Of a stretch of DNA of 64,000 nucleotides, positions 16,530 to 25,392 are shown piece by piece (the stretch's first letter is position 1; every line of letters starts with the position of its first letter). The DNA comes from Oscillospiraceae bacterium. Its GTDB lineage: Bacteria > Bacillota > Clostridia > Oscillospirales > Oscillospiraceae. A program made the position numbers and the translations under genes. The stretch lies in the NCBI GenBank assembly GCA_902774015.1, contig CACYHB010000001.1:192587-256586 (forward strand). Reading direction: 5' to 3'. The notes beneath the pieces are model-generated. The model ran no database searches. It saw nothing but the letters and a program-made list of their open reading frames with translations, and was not told the origin of the DNA.

Positions 16530-16775
16530 CGTATATAGGCGCTGTGAAGGATAAGAGTACGTGTTTTGCGGATCTCAGAGAGGAAGCGGACGGTGTGAGC
16601 TTCTGTGATGCGGCACGGAAAGTCGATCTGGAGCGCCCGGAGGGAAGGGAAACTGTGTAGCTCCGGCGTCAGGCTCGCGTTAAGAGCTGTCAGAGTGCCG
16701 CTGTAAAGCGGAATTCAGGTGGTACCGCGGTAGTTTTATCGCCCTGAGACGGAAACGTCTCAGGGCGTTTCTGAT
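16530..16775 (+). ncRNA. T-box leader of valS (specifier GUC)
   Basis: The T-box AGGTGGTACCGCGG is at 16717-16730 and can pair with the acceptor end of uncharged tRNA. Stem I shows the AGAGAG bulge (16577-16582) and the GGTGTGAG distal element (16592-16599). Aligning the 3' side with the alaS leader places the specifier GTC (valine) at 16622-16624, before GATCTGGAGC. The terminator is an 11-bp stem (16741-16751 with 16756-16766) closed by GAAA. Uncharged tRNA-Val is expected to favour the antiterminator and turn on valS. Confidence 0.94.
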
Positions 16776-16798
16776 TCTTATATCAGGAGGTGGGAGCC

Positions 16799-19417
16799 GT
16801 GAAAGAGCTTCCGAAAGTGTACGAACCGAAAAAGGTCGAAAAGAAAATCTATGATTTCTGGACGGACGGCGGCTGGTTCAAGGGGGAGATCGACCCCGAG
16901 AAAAAGCCCTTCTCCATCGTCATGCCGCCCCCCAATGTCACCGGTCAGCTCCACATGGGCCACGCGCTGGATGCGACGCTGCAGGATATTCTGACGCGCT
17001 ATAAGCGCATGCAGGGCTACGCCGCCATGTGGCTCCCCGGCCAGGATCACGCGGGCATCGCCACGCAGATCCGCGTAGAGCAGGAGCTGCGTGAAAAAGA
17101 AGGACTTAGCCGCTACGATCTGGGCCGCGACAAGTTCCTGGAGCGCGTTTGGGACTGGAAGCACCAGTACGGCAACCGCATCATTGAGCAGCAAAAGAGC
17201 ATGGGCGTATCCTGCGACTGGGACCGCAACCGCTTTACCATGGATGAGGTCTGTGCCAAGGCCGTGCGCGAGACGTTCTGCGATCTCTACGAGAAGGGAC
17301 TCATTTACAAGGGCAGCCGCATCATCAACTGGTGCCCCCACTGCAGAACGGCGCTGAGCGACGCGGAGGTCGAGTATAAGGACATGCCGGGCCATTTCTG
17401 GCATATTCGTTATCCGATCGAGAATTCTGACGAGGAGTTCATCATCGCCACCACCCGTCCCGAGACCATGCTGGGCGACACCGGCGTGGCTGTTCATCCG
17501 GATGACGAGCGCTATCGCCATCTGGTCGGAAAGAACGCGATCCTGCCTCTGGTGGGCAGAAGGCTCCCCATCGTTGCGGATGAATACGTCGAACTCGGTT
17601 TCGGCACCGGTGCCGTTAAAATGACGCCCTGCCACGACCCCAACGACTATGAGGTCGGTCTGCGCCACAACCTGGAGCAGATCCAGTGCATTGATGAGGA
17701 CGCAAAGATCATCAACGGCGGCAAGTACGACGGCATGGACCGTTACGAGGCCCGCAAGGCCATTGTGGCGGATCTGGAAGAGCAGGGATTCCTCGTGAAG
17801 GTGGAGCCTTATAACCATAACGTGGGCTGCTGCTACCGCTGTGGAACCGTTGTGGAGCCGCTGACCAGCCCCCAGTGGTTTGTGAAGATGGCCCCTCTCG
17901 CCAAGAAGGCCATTGAGGTCGTCAAGGACGGGCGAATCCGCTTTGTTCCGGAGCGCTTTACCAAGACCTATCTGAACTGGATGGAGAACGTGCACGACTG
18001 GTGCATCTCCCGTCAGCTCTGGTGGGGTCACCAGATCCCGGCATGGTACTGTGAAGATTGCGGGCACATCACCGTCTCCCGGACGGACGCTTGCGAATGC
18101 GAGGCCTGCCGCAGCAAAAAAATCACCCGTGAAGAGGACGTGCTGGATACCTGGTTCTCCTCCGCGCTCTGGCCCTTCTCCACGATGGGCTGGCCGGAGA
18201 AAACGCCCGAGCTGAATTACTGGTACCCGACCTCCGTTATGGTGACGGGCTACGACATCATTTTCTTCTGGGTGGCCCGCATGATCTTCTCCGGTATGGA
18301 GCAGATGGACAAGGAGCCATTCCACACGGTCTTCATCCACGGTCTGGTGCGCGACAGTCAGGGCCGCAAGATGTCCAAGTCCCTCGGAAACGGCATCGAT
18401 CCTCTGGAAATGGTCGACCAGTACGGCGCTGACGCGCTGCGCTTCAACCTGATCACCGGCAATTCCCCCGGCAACGACATGCGCTTCTATGTGGAAAAAT
18501 GCGAGGCCATGCGCAACTTCTGCAACAAGCTCTGGAACGCCAGCCGTTTTGTGATGATGAATCTGAGCATCGACAAAAACGAGCTGCCTGAAACGCTGGA
18601 GATCGAAGACAAGTGGATCCTCTCCAAGCTGAACGACACCGTCAGGGAAGTCTGCGAAAACATGGACGCTTTTGAACTTGGCGTCGCCGCCGGCAAGATC
18701 TACGACTTTATCTGGGACTCCTACTGTGACTGGTATATCGAACTAACAAAACCTCGCCTCAACGGCGAGGATGAAGCGTCCAGGCTGAGCGCCCAGAAAG
18801 TCCTTCTGTACGTGCTGACCGAGATCCTCAAACTGGTGCACCCGTTCATGCCTTTCATTTCCGAGGAGATCTGGCAGGCGCTGCCTCACGAGGGCGAGGC
18901 CCTGATGATCCAGCGTTATCCCTCCTTTGATGAAAAGCTGAGCTTCCCGGAGGCGGAGACCAACTTCGAGATGGTCATGACCGCCATCAAGGCTGTCCGC
19001 GCCCGCAGAAGTGAGATGAACGTGCCGCCGTCACGCAAGGCGCATCTGATCATCGCAACGGATAAGAAGGACGCCTTTGAAGCCGGGAGAAGCTACATCT
19101 GCAAACTGGCCTATTCTTCCGAGGTGAGCGTTGCGGATGCCGCCCCGGCCGATACGACCGGGATGGTCTCCGTTGTAACTGACAACGCCCGTATGTTCAT
19201 GCCCATGGCGGAGCTTGTGGATCTGGAGAAGGAAAAGGCGCGCATCCATAAAGAACTGGCCAACGCCGAAAAGCAGCTGCAGGCCCAGATCGGAAAACTC
19301 TCCAATCAGAACTTTATCACCCGCGCACCGGAAGCGGTCGTCAACGTCGAGCGCGAGAAGAAGGCTAAGCTGGAGGCGCTGATCGAGAATCTGAAGCTCA
19401 GCCTCGCGCAATTCTGA
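16799..19417 (+). CDS. valS: Valyl-tRNA synthetase
   Basis: A class I synthetase of 872 residues. [16 protein letters not shown] carries the HIGH-type motif and [14 protein letters not shown] the KMSKS loop. The CP1 editing domain ([11 protein letters not shown]...) and a C-terminal coiled coil ([22 protein letters not shown]) typical of ValRS are complete. I chose the GTG at 16799, which has AGGAGG eight bases upstream; an in-frame GTG at 16790 overlaps that ribosome binding site. Expression is controlled by the T-box leader upstream. Confidence 0.97.
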   Translation: MKELPKVYEPKKVEKKIYDFWTDGGWFKGEIDPEKKPFSIVMPPPNVTGQLHMGHALDATLQDILTRYKRMQGYAAMWLPGQDHAGIATQIRVEQELREKEGLSRYDLGRDKFLERVWDWKHQYGNRIIEQQKSMGVSCDWDRNRFTMDEVCAKAVRETFCDLYEKGLIYKGSRIINWCPHCRTALSDAEVEYKDMPGHFWHIRYPIENSDEEFIIATTRPETMLGDTGVAVHPDDERYRHLVGKNAILPLVGRRLPIVADEYVELGFGTGAVKMTPCHDPNDYEVGLRHNLEQIQCIDEDAKIINGGKYDGMDRYEARKAIVADLEEQGFLVKVEPYNHNVGCCYRCGTVVEPLTSPQWFVKMAPLAKKAIEVVKDGRIRFVPERFTKTYLNWMENVHDWCISRQLWWGHQIPAWYCEDCGHITVSRTDACECEACRSKKITREEDVLDTWFSSALWPFSTMGWPEKTPELNYWYPTSVMVTGYDIIFFWVARMIFSGMEQMDKEPFHTVFIHGLVRDSQGRKMSKSLGNGIDPLEMVDQYGADALRFNLITGNSPGNDMRFYVEKCEAMRNFCNKLWNASRFVMMNLSIDKNELPETLEIEDKWILSKLNDTVREVCENMDAFELGVAAGKIYDFIWDSYCDWYIELTKPRLNGEDEASRLSAQKVLLYVLTEILKLVHPFMPFISEEIWQALPHEGEALMIQRYPSFDEKLSFPEAETNFEMVMTAIKAVRARRSEMNVPPSRKAHLIIATDKKDAFEAGRSYICKLAYSSEVSVADAAPADTTGMVSVVTDNARMFMPMAELVDLEKEKARIHKELANAEKQLQAQIGKLSNQNFITRAPEAVVNVEREKKAKLEALIENLKLSLAQF

Positions 19418-19471
19418 AAGAATCCCCGGCAGTTCTCCGATTCGACACTTTTCGCAAAGAATAACAGATAG

Positions 19472-19511
19472 AATAACACCGTGCAGAAAACTGCACGGTG
19501 TTATTTTTTTC
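19472..19511 (+). terminator. Terminator between valS and spoIIAA
   Basis: A 15-bp perfect stem (19472-19486 with 19491-19505), an AAAA loop and a long T run. It ends only about 16 bases before the spoIIAA start codon. Confidence 0.95.
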
Positions 19512-19527
19512 GAATGGGGAATTGCGT

Positions 19528-19851
19528 ATGAAAGTTGAATCGGGTTATGCATCCGGGCGTTTGACGATCCGTCTTTCGGGAGAGTTGGACCATCATGCGG
19601 CGCGTTCTGCTATGGAGAAGATCGGAGAAGAACTGGATGAGTATCTGCCGAGAGAATGCGCGATGGATCTGTCGGACCTGAGCTTTATGGATTCTTCCGG
19701 GATAGCCCTGCTTGTGAATCTCCACAGGCGCATGCAGGATCTGGGCGGCAGAGTTTGGGTAGAAAACCCCTCTTCTCAGGCGCGGCGTGTTCTGGAAGCC
19801 GCAGGGATCGAGCGTTTTGTGCAGATGGCAGTAATAGGAGGAAAAGCATGA
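19528..19851 (+). CDS. spoIIAA: Anti-sigma factor antagonist SpoIIAA
   Basis: A STAS-domain protein of 107 residues. In endospore formers, dephosphorylated SpoIIAA binds SpoIIAB and releases sigma F in the forespore. The motif FMDSSGIALL at 53-62 holds the serine that is phosphorylated by SpoIIAB (the Ser of the DSSG loop). GGGGA precedes the ATG; an upstream in-frame start would fall in the terminator and was rejected. The stop overlaps the spoIIAB start (ATGA). No clear sigma-H promoter is visible in the 110 bases upstream. Confidence 0.95.
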   Translation: MKVESGYASGRLTIRLSGELDHHAARSAMEKIGEELDEYLPRECAMDLSDLSFMDSSGIALLVNLHRRMQDLGGRVWVENPSSQARRVLEAAGIERFVQMAVIGGKA

Positions 19852-20285
19852 ACATCAAAAACTACATAACGGTCGATTTTCCGAGTGTGAGCGCAAACGA
19901 GGCCTTCGCTCGCGCTGCCGCTGCCGCCTTTGCCTCCCAGCTTGATCCTACGCTGGAGGAGCTTGGCGATATCCGGACAGCCGTCAGCGAAGCGGTTACA
20001 AACGCCATCGTCCACGCTTATCCGAGTGAGATCGGCAGGATCCGGCTTCGCATGAGGATTTTGAACGAGGAAACCCTGGACATCACGGTTCGGGACTGGG
20101 GCGCGGGGATTGCCGACGTTCAGCGGGCCATGCAGCCGATGTACACAACGGGAGGAGATGAACGCAGCGGAATGGGTTTTACGATCATGCAGAGCTTTAC
20201 CGACGCTCTCCACGTCCGTTCCCGCCCCGGAAGAGGAACAAGCGTCACCATGCGGCGGCACATTCTGCGGCGCAACAGGGGATAA
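19848..20285 (+). CDS. spoIIAB: Anti-sigma F factor / serine kinase SpoIIAB
   Basis: A 145-residue GHKL ATPase. The N-box is ISEAVTNAIVHAYP-like (VSEAVTNAIVHAYPSE, about residues 42-57), the G1 box is VRDWGAGI, and the G2 region DERSGMGFTIMQSF is the ATP lid. It holds sigma F inactive and phosphorylates SpoIIAA. AGGAGG lies seven bases before the ATG. It overlaps spoIIAA by four bases and sigF by one base, which should give equimolar, coupled synthesis. Confidence 0.96.
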   Translation: MNIKNYITVDFPSVSANEAFARAAAAAFASQLDPTLEELGDIRTAVSEAVTNAIVHAYPSEIGRIRLRMRILNEETLDITVRDWGAGIADVQRAMQPMYTTGGDERSGMGFTIMQSFTDALHVRSRPGRGTSVTMRRHILRRNRG

Positions 20286-20995
20286 TGGACGAGGAAAAAC
20301 GCAGCGAAATACTCGAGGCCGGAAAGGGCAGCCGGGAGGCTGCCGGAAGACTGATTATGGAGAACAGCGGCCTGATCTGGAGCATAGCAAGGCGATATTT
20401 CGGAAGAGGCGTGGATCCGGAGGATCTTTATCAGCTGGGCTGTCTCGGCTTTCTGAAAGCGCTGGAGGGCTATGATCCGGCATTCGGCACACAGTTTTCC
20501 ACCTATGCCGTTCCGAAGATAGCCGGTGAGATCCGTCGTTTCCTCCGTGACGACGGAGCCGTCAAGGTCAGCCGGGGACTGAAGGAGCAGGCGGCAAAGA
20601 TTTTTGCAGCGCGACAGACACTTGAGCAGCGGCTTGGACGGGAACCGCTTTTATCGGAGTTATGTGCTGAAACCGGATTGAACAGGGAGGAGATCGCTCT
20701 GGCCGAAGCTGCTATCGTTCCGACGGAGAGCCTGCAGAAGGAGAGCGGAGAAGACGGCTTCACCTTGGAGCATGTTCTCGGGGACTATGGAGCCGAAGAG
20801 CGCATGGTGGAGCATGTGACGCTGCGAATGCTCATAGAGAAGCTGCCTTTGCGAGAGAAGCAGGTCGTCGCCCTGCGCTACTATCACGGGCTTACTCAGG
20901 AGGGCTGCGCAAAGGTACTGCACGTTTCCCAGGTGCAGATCTCGCGGCTGGAAAAGCGTGCGGTCGAGCGGCTTCGCGAACAGCTGCAGTCGTGA
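20285..20995 (+). CDS. sigF: Sporulation sigma factor F
   Basis: A 236-residue sigma-70 protein of the SigF/SigB/SigG group. Region 2 contains IWSIARRYFGRGVDPEDLYQLG and GTQFSTYAVPKIAGEIRRFLRDDG, region 3 the SRGLKEQA segment, and region 4 LPLREKQVVALRYYHGLTQ with the helix-turn-helix VSQVQISRLEKRAVERLR. It directs the first forespore-specific transcription. Gene order spoIIAA-spoIIAB-sigF is the conserved spoIIA operon. No terminator is evident directly after it. Confidence 0.95.
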   Translation: MDEEKRSEILEAGKGSREAAGRLIMENSGLIWSIARRYFGRGVDPEDLYQLGCLGFLKALEGYDPAFGTQFSTYAVPKIAGEIRRFLRDDGAVKVSRGLKEQAAKIFAARQTLEQRLGREPLLSELCAETGLNREEIALAEAAIVPTESLQKESGEDGFTLEHVLGDYGAEERMVEHVTLRMLIEKLPLREKQVVALRYYHGLTQEGCAKVLHVSQVQISRLEKRAVERLREQLQS

Positions 20996-21045
20996 TTATG
21001 CAATAGAGACAAGCGTGTTTTTTGTAAGATTTTCCTAAAATATCC

Positions 21046-21074
21046 TTGACAGTACATCCTTAAAGCGATATATT
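21046..21074 (+). promoter_or_regulatory. Sigma-A promoter of the aromatic operon
   Basis: TTGACA (21046-21051), a 17-base spacer and TATATT (21069-21074). The expected start near 21081 is followed by the leader peptide at 21107. Confidence 0.9.
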
Positions 21075-21106
21075 TGTTTCAGTTCTATTGAAAGGAACGG
21101 AAAACA

Positions 21107-21160
21107 ATGAGTGCGCTTTCTTATACCGCATATTATTTCTTTACTGACTCCGATCGGTAA
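21107..21160 (+). CDS. Tyr/Phe-rich leader peptide of the aromatic operon
   Basis: A 17-codon frame encodes MSALSYTAYYFFTDSDR. It has three Tyr and two Phe, with four consecutive aromatic codons (TAT TAT TTC TTT at 21131-21142). AAGGAA precedes the ATG. It lies between a strong promoter and an intrinsic terminator at 21200-21226, directly before genes for Phe/Tyr synthesis. This is the layout of a ribosome-stalling attenuator such as pheL of enteric bacteria, seen here in a Clostridia-type genome. Confidence 0.8.
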   Translation: MSALSYTAYYFFTDSDR

Positions 21161-21199
21161 GGATAATTTGTGGTGCAATAAAGCCGTTTTTGCTTTCTG

Positions 21200-21226
21200 C
21201 CGCACAGGTTATCCTGTGCGGTTTTT
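21200..21226 (+). terminator. Attenuator terminator before aroF
   Basis: A nine-bp stem (CCGCACAGG 21200-21208 with 21213-21221), a TTAT loop and five T residues, 33 bases before aroF. The segment 21167-21173 (TTTGTGG) can pair weakly with the 5' arm and ATTAT at 21132-21136 with ATAAT at 21163-21167; these would be the antiterminator and protector of an attenuator, but a fold is needed. Confidence 0.85.
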
Positions 21227-21258
21227 GCATACTCTCAATTGACAGAAGGAGAAACAGC

Positions 21259-22263
21259 ATGATCGTCGTATTAAAACACAACGTCACACAGGCCAAGAAG
21301 GAGCAGCTGATCGCCTGGCTCCAGAATCTCGGGCTGCGGATCCACGTGTCCGATGGGGACTATCAGACGGTTCTCGGCCTGATCGGCGACACGACCCGCG
21401 TAGATATGGACCTTGTTGCAAGCCTTGAGATCGTGGATTCCGTCAAACGGGTGACGGAACCCTTCAAGTGCTGCAACCGGAAGTTCCACCCCGACGATAT
21501 GGTGGTCGAAGTCGGCGATGTGAAGATCGGCGGCGGTCATTTTGCGCTGATTGCCGGCCCCTGCTCTGTAGAGAGCGAGGAGCAGATCGTGACCGTGGCA
21601 AAGGCGGTCAAGGCCTCCGGCGCGGCGCTTCTGCGCGGCGGCGCCTTTAAGCCGCGCACCTCACCCTATGATTTCGCCGGTCTCAAGGCTGAAGGTCTGG
21701 CGCTGCTGAAGATCGCCCGCGCGGAGACGGGACTCCCCATTGTAACAGAGCTTATGAATATCATGGACCTGGAGCTTTTCGACGACGTGGACGTGATCCA
21801 GGTGGGGGCGAGGAATATGCAGAATTTCGATCTGCTGCGGGAGCTCGGCAAGCTGGACAAGCCTATCCTCCTCAAGCGCGGCCTTGCAAACACGCTCAAG
21901 GAGCTTTTGATGAGCGCAGAGTACATTATGGCAAACGGCAACGAAAAGGTGATTCTGTGCGAGCGCGGCATCCGCACTTTTTCCGACTATACCCGCAATA
22001 CTCTGGATCTGTCTGCGGTTCCCATGCTTCACGAGTTGAGCCACCTGCCCGTGATCGTCGACCCCAGCCACGCCACCGGAATTGCACGTCTTGTTCCGCC
22101 CATGGCTCTTGCCGGAACTGCCGCCGGAGCGGACGGCCTCATAATTGAGGTACACAACGATCCCATGCACGCTCTGTGTGACGGCGCCCAGTCTCTGCGG
22201 CCCGAAGATTTCGACGCGCTTGCAAAGAAGGTCTTCGCCGTGCGGGAGATCATTGCGGTATGA
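21259..22263 (+). CDS. aroF: 3-deoxy-7-phosphoheptulonate synthase (type I beta)
   Basis: This enzyme condenses PEP and erythrose 4-phosphate, the first step to chorismate. The N-terminal 70-80 residues (MIVVLKHNVTQ...) form the ferredoxin-like regulatory domain of type I beta enzymes, which mediates feedback inhibition. The barrel carries AGPCSVES, GGAFKPRTSPY, QVGARNMQN, LLKRG and VDPSHATG, with the Cys of AGPC as metal ligand. Length is 334 residues. AAGGAG precedes the ATG. Its stop overlaps the tyrA start by four bases. Confidence 0.96.
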   Translation: MIVVLKHNVTQAKKEQLIAWLQNLGLRIHVSDGDYQTVLGLIGDTTRVDMDLVASLEIVDSVKRVTEPFKCCNRKFHPDDMVVEVGDVKIGGGHFALIAGPCSVESEEQIVTVAKAVKASGAALLRGGAFKPRTSPYDFAGLKAEGLALLKIARAETGLPIVTELMNIMDLELFDDVDVIQVGARNMQNFDLLRELGKLDKPILLKRGLANTLKELLMSAEYIMANGNEKVILCERGIRTFSDYTRNTLDLSAVPMLHELSHLPVIVDPSHATGIARLVPPMALAGTAAGADGLIIEVHNDPMHALCDGAQSLRPEDFDALAKKVFAVREIIAV

Positions 22264-23093
22264 CTATTGGTATCGTCGGCCTTGGCCTGATCGGCGGTTC
22301 TTTCGCCAAGGCGTACAAGGAGGCTGGCCACCGTGTCCTTGCCTGGAACCGCAGCCGTTCCGTGTTGGATTTTGCTCTGATGGCCGGAGACGCGGACGGT
22401 GAGCTCACAAAAGAGAGCGTTGCAGACTGTGACCTTGTTCTTCTCTGCATATATCCACAGGCCTCCATTGACTGGCTCAAGGACATGGCGCCTTACATAG
22501 GGAGAAAACCCCTGGTGATCGACTGCTGCGGGACGAAGCGAGTGGTCTGCGCTGCCTGTTTTCCTCTGGCAGTGCAGTACGGTTTTACCTATTTGGGGGG
22601 ACACCCCATGGCCGGTACTCATAACTCCGGGCTGAAATATGCCCGCGCCAATCTTTACCGCGGCGCGCCGATGGTGATCGTTCCGCCTGTATTTGACGAT
22701 ATTGAACTGCTGGACCGGGTCAAGGCGCTGCTCGCTCCGGTGGGTTTCGGCCGCTTTTCTGTAACGACCGCACAAAAGCATGACGCGATGATCGCCTTTA
22801 CTTCTCAGATGGCCCATGTTGTTTCCAATGCATACGTGAAAAGCCCTACGGCCTCCGTGCACAAAGGTTTTTCTGCCGGGAGCTACAAGGATCTGACCCG
22901 CGTGGCATGGCTCAACGCCCCCATGTGGGCTGAACTCTTCATGGAGAACAAGGATTATCTTCTCGGCGAACTGAATACATTGATAGACAACCTTTCCGCC
23001 TATAAAGCCGCCATGGAAAACAATGACCGGGACGAACTCACACGACTGCTGGAAGAAGGCAAGCGGCGTAAGGAAGAGGTGGACGGCAGATGA
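22260..23093 (+). CDS. tyrA: Prephenate dehydrogenase
   Basis: A 277-residue enzyme that oxidises prephenate to 4-hydroxyphenylpyruvate, the Tyr branch. The NAD-binding motif GLGLIGGSFAKA is at residues 6-17. LGGHPMAGTHNSGLKYA contains the catalytic-type His and the HPMAG motif of TyrA, and TSQMAHVVSNAY follows. There is no C-terminal ACT domain, so Tyr feedback on this enzyme is less likely and control may rest on the leader attenuator. It is coupled to aroF and aroB by ATGA overlaps. Confidence 0.93.
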   Translation: MTIGIVGLGLIGGSFAKAYKEAGHRVLAWNRSRSVLDFALMAGDADGELTKESVADCDLVLLCIYPQASIDWLKDMAPYIGRKPLVIDCCGTKRVVCAACFPLAVQYGFTYLGGHPMAGTHNSGLKYARANLYRGAPMVIVPPVFDDIELLDRVKALLAPVGFGRFSVTTAQKHDAMIAFTSQMAHVVSNAYVKSPTASVHKGFSAGSYKDLTRVAWLNAPMWAELFMENKDYLLGELNTLIDNLSAYKAAMENNDRDELTRLLEEGKRRKEEVDGR

Positions 23094-24148
23094 AACACGT
23101 GACCGTCAACGCTTCAAAAACCTACGACGTGCTCATCGGGCGCGGACTTCTGGATGAGGCTGGGGAGAGGATCCGTTCGGTCTGCGGCGCGGATACTGCC
23201 GTCATTGTCGCCGGTGATCGCGTGTGGCCGCTCTACGGAGAGCGTCTCAGTCGATCGCTGGCGGCTGCGGGTTTTCATGTCGAACATATTATCATTCCGC
23301 ATGGCGAAGAGCATAAAACGCTGGAGACCTATTCACACATCCTGAATGAACTCTGCCGTCTGCATGTCACACGCAGCGATGTGCTGGCGGCGCTGGGCGG
23401 CGGTGTGACCGGTGATCTGACCGGTTTTGCGGCCGCCACCTATCAGCGCGGCTGCGCTTTCGTACAGATCCCGACCACGCTTCTTGCCATGGTGGACTCT
23501 TCCGTGGGCGGGAAAACAGCGGTGGATCTGCCGGGAGGAAAAAACCAGGCCGGGGCGTTTTATCAGCCCTCGCTTGTCCTCTGTGATACGGACACTTTGG
23601 AAACCCTGCCGGAGGAGGAATACCGCTCAGGCTGCGCCGAGGTGATCAAATACGCTATGCTGGGGGACGCAGACTTCTTTGCATCCATACAGAGAACACC
23701 CGTTCATAAACAGATTGAAGACGTGATCGAGCGCTGCGTGAGCATGAAGCGGGAGATTGTCCGTGAAGATGAATTCGACACGGGACTCCGCCGCCTTTTG
23801 AATCTCGGACACAGCTTCGGACATGCCATCGAGCATTGCAGCGCATATCAAATCCTGCACGGCGAGGCGGTTGCCATTGGAATGGCCATGATCACACGAG
23901 CCGCCGTGAAAAAGGGGAGCTGTGAAGAAGAGACGCTGAAGCAGCTTCTGAAACTGCTCCGCGCCTATGGCTTGCCGACAGACTGCGCGTTCGGCGTTCA
24001 GGAGCTTTATGAATCTATGCGCAGCGACAAAAAGATGACCGGCAGCACCATGCACCTGGTGGTACCTGAGAAGATCGGATGCTGCCGTGTGCTGCCAGTT
24101 TCCGCGGCGGATCTTCCCGACTGGCTGTGTGCGGGAGGCGCCGTATGA
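23090..24148 (+). CDS. aroB: 3-dehydroquinate synthase
   Basis: AroB converts DAHP to 3-dehydroquinate using NAD and a divalent metal. The 352-residue protein has the NAD-binding GGGVTGDLTGFAAATYQRG, the conserved IPTTLLAMVDSSVGGKTAVDLPGGKN, the metal ligand Glu in the EVIKYA segment, and the zinc-ligand helix LGHSFGHAIE. Late motifs RSDKKMTG are intact. It overlaps tyrA by four bases and aroA by four bases. Confidence 0.97.
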   Translation: MKHVTVNASKTYDVLIGRGLLDEAGERIRSVCGADTAVIVAGDRVWPLYGERLSRSLAAAGFHVEHIIIPHGEEHKTLETYSHILNELCRLHVTRSDVLAALGGGVTGDLTGFAAATYQRGCAFVQIPTTLLAMVDSSVGGKTAVDLPGGKNQAGAFYQPSLVLCDTDTLETLPEEEYRSGCAEVIKYAMLGDADFFASIQRTPVHKQIEDVIERCVSMKREIVREDEFDTGLRRLLNLGHSFGHAIEHCSAYQILHGEAVAIGMAMITRAAVKKGSCEEETLKQLLKLLRAYGLPTDCAFGVQELYESMRSDKKMTGSTMHLVVPEKIGCCRVLPVSAADLPDWLCAGGAV

Positions 24149-25392
24149 TACACAGAGTTTTGCCCGGTCAGCGCGGCGGCTGCGTCCGGATCCCTGCCTC
24201 CAAATCACAGGCTCACCGCCTCTTGATCCTGGCGGCGCTGGGGGAGAATCCCTGCAGCATTCTATGCGATGGCATTTCTGCTGACATTTCCGCAACTGTC
24301 GCCTGCCTGCGTGCGCTCGGCGCAGAAATCGAAATCTCGGGGGAAAGGATCCATGTTTCTCCTATCCGCATAAAGCCTTCGGGTCTTCACGTGCTGCCAT
24401 GCGGAGAGAGCGGCTCTACGCTGCGCTTTCTCCTGCCCGTTTCCGGCGCCCTTGGCGCAGAGGTCGTATTTCAAATGGAAGGACGGCTGCCTCAGCGTCC
24501 GCTGGCTCCGCTGGACGGGGAGCTGATACGGCACGGGATGTCAATTCGCCGCGAGGGAAATGACCTTTTCTGCGAAGGGCAGCTGAAGCCCGGAGCCTAT
24601 GCGCTTCCCGGCAATGTGTCCTCCCAGTACGTTTCTGGCTTGCTTATGGCGCTCCCGCTTCTTCATGGCGAGAGCACGCTCGAAGTTACAGGCCCTGTGG
24701 AATCTGCGGGCTATATCGCCATGACCCAAGACGCGCTCGAACTGGCAAAAGTCAACTTCCGTAAAGAGGAGTGGTCTTACCGGATCCGGGGACAGCAGAG
24801 ACCGGCTTTCCCGGAATCTCTGCGCGTGGAAGGGGACTGGTCCAATGCGGCGTTCTTTCTCGTAGCCGGCGCGCTGTCCGCTTCCGGCATAAAGGTTCAG
24901 GGATTGAATCCTGCCTCCTCACAGGGCGACCGCGCAGTCTTGGACATCCTTCGCGCTTTCGGCGCTGATATCAGCGAACAGGAAGATGTGATTCATGTAT
25001 CCGGGGCTCATCTTCGCGGCATGGTGATCGACGCTTCGCCCATTCCGGACCTGATTCCGGTCTTGAGCGTAGCGGCCGCCGCGGCAGAGGGCGAGACCCG
25101 GATCGTGAACGCTTCCCGTCTGCGTCTGAAGGAGTCGGACCGTTTGCGTTCTACTTCGGCACTGCTGCGCGCGCTCGGCGCTGTGGTGACAGAGTACGAG
25201 GACGGACTTGTCATTCTAGGCGGTTCTGCCCTACGCGGGGGTATGATCGACAGCTGCGGAGATCACCGGATCGCCATGTCCGCCGCGGTAGCGGCGTGCA
25301 TTTGCCGCGAGGAGTTGATTGTGTCCGGCAGCGAATGTGTCAAAAAATCCTATCCTCGTTTTTGGGAAGATTGGGAGGGACTTATCAAATGA
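24145..25392 (+). CDS. aroA: 3-phosphoshikimate 1-carboxyvinyltransferase (EPSP synthase)
   Basis: EPSP synthase joins shikimate 3-phosphate and PEP. The 415-residue protein opens with the substrate-binding PASKSQAHR (Lys20, Ser21, Arg25), has CGESGSTLRFLLPV, a variant of the usual NAGTAxR PEP-binding segment, then RLRLKESDRLRST and DHRIAMSAA near the end. The CGESGSTLRF form is characteristic of class II-like enzymes. GGAGG precedes the ATG. Gene ends overlap aroB and aroC by four bases. Confidence 0.95.
   Translation: MIHRVLPGQRGGCVRIPASKSQAHRLLILAALGENPCSILCDGISADISATVACLRALGAEIEISGERIHVSPIRIKPSGLHVLPCGESGSTLRFLLPVSGALGAEVVFQMEGRLPQRPLAPLDGELIRHGMSIRREGNDLFCEGQLKPGAYALPGNVSSQYVSGLLMALPLLHGESTLEVTGPVESAGYIAMTQDALELAKVNFRKEEWSYRIRGQQRPAFPESLRVEGDWSNAAFFLVAGALSASGIKVQGLNPASSQGDRAVLDILRAFGADISEQEDVIHVSGAHLRGMVIDASPIPDLIPVLSVAAAAAEGETRIVNASRLRLKESDRLRSTSALLRALGAVVTEYEDGLVILGGSALRGGMIDSCGDHRIAMSAAVAACICREELIVSGSECVKKSYPRFWEDWEGLIK

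Noticed and set aside
19441-19475. Sigma-H promoter upstream of spoIIAA
   Set aside because: A GAAT occurs at 19471-19474, but no AGGA-type -35 lies 11-13 bases upstream.
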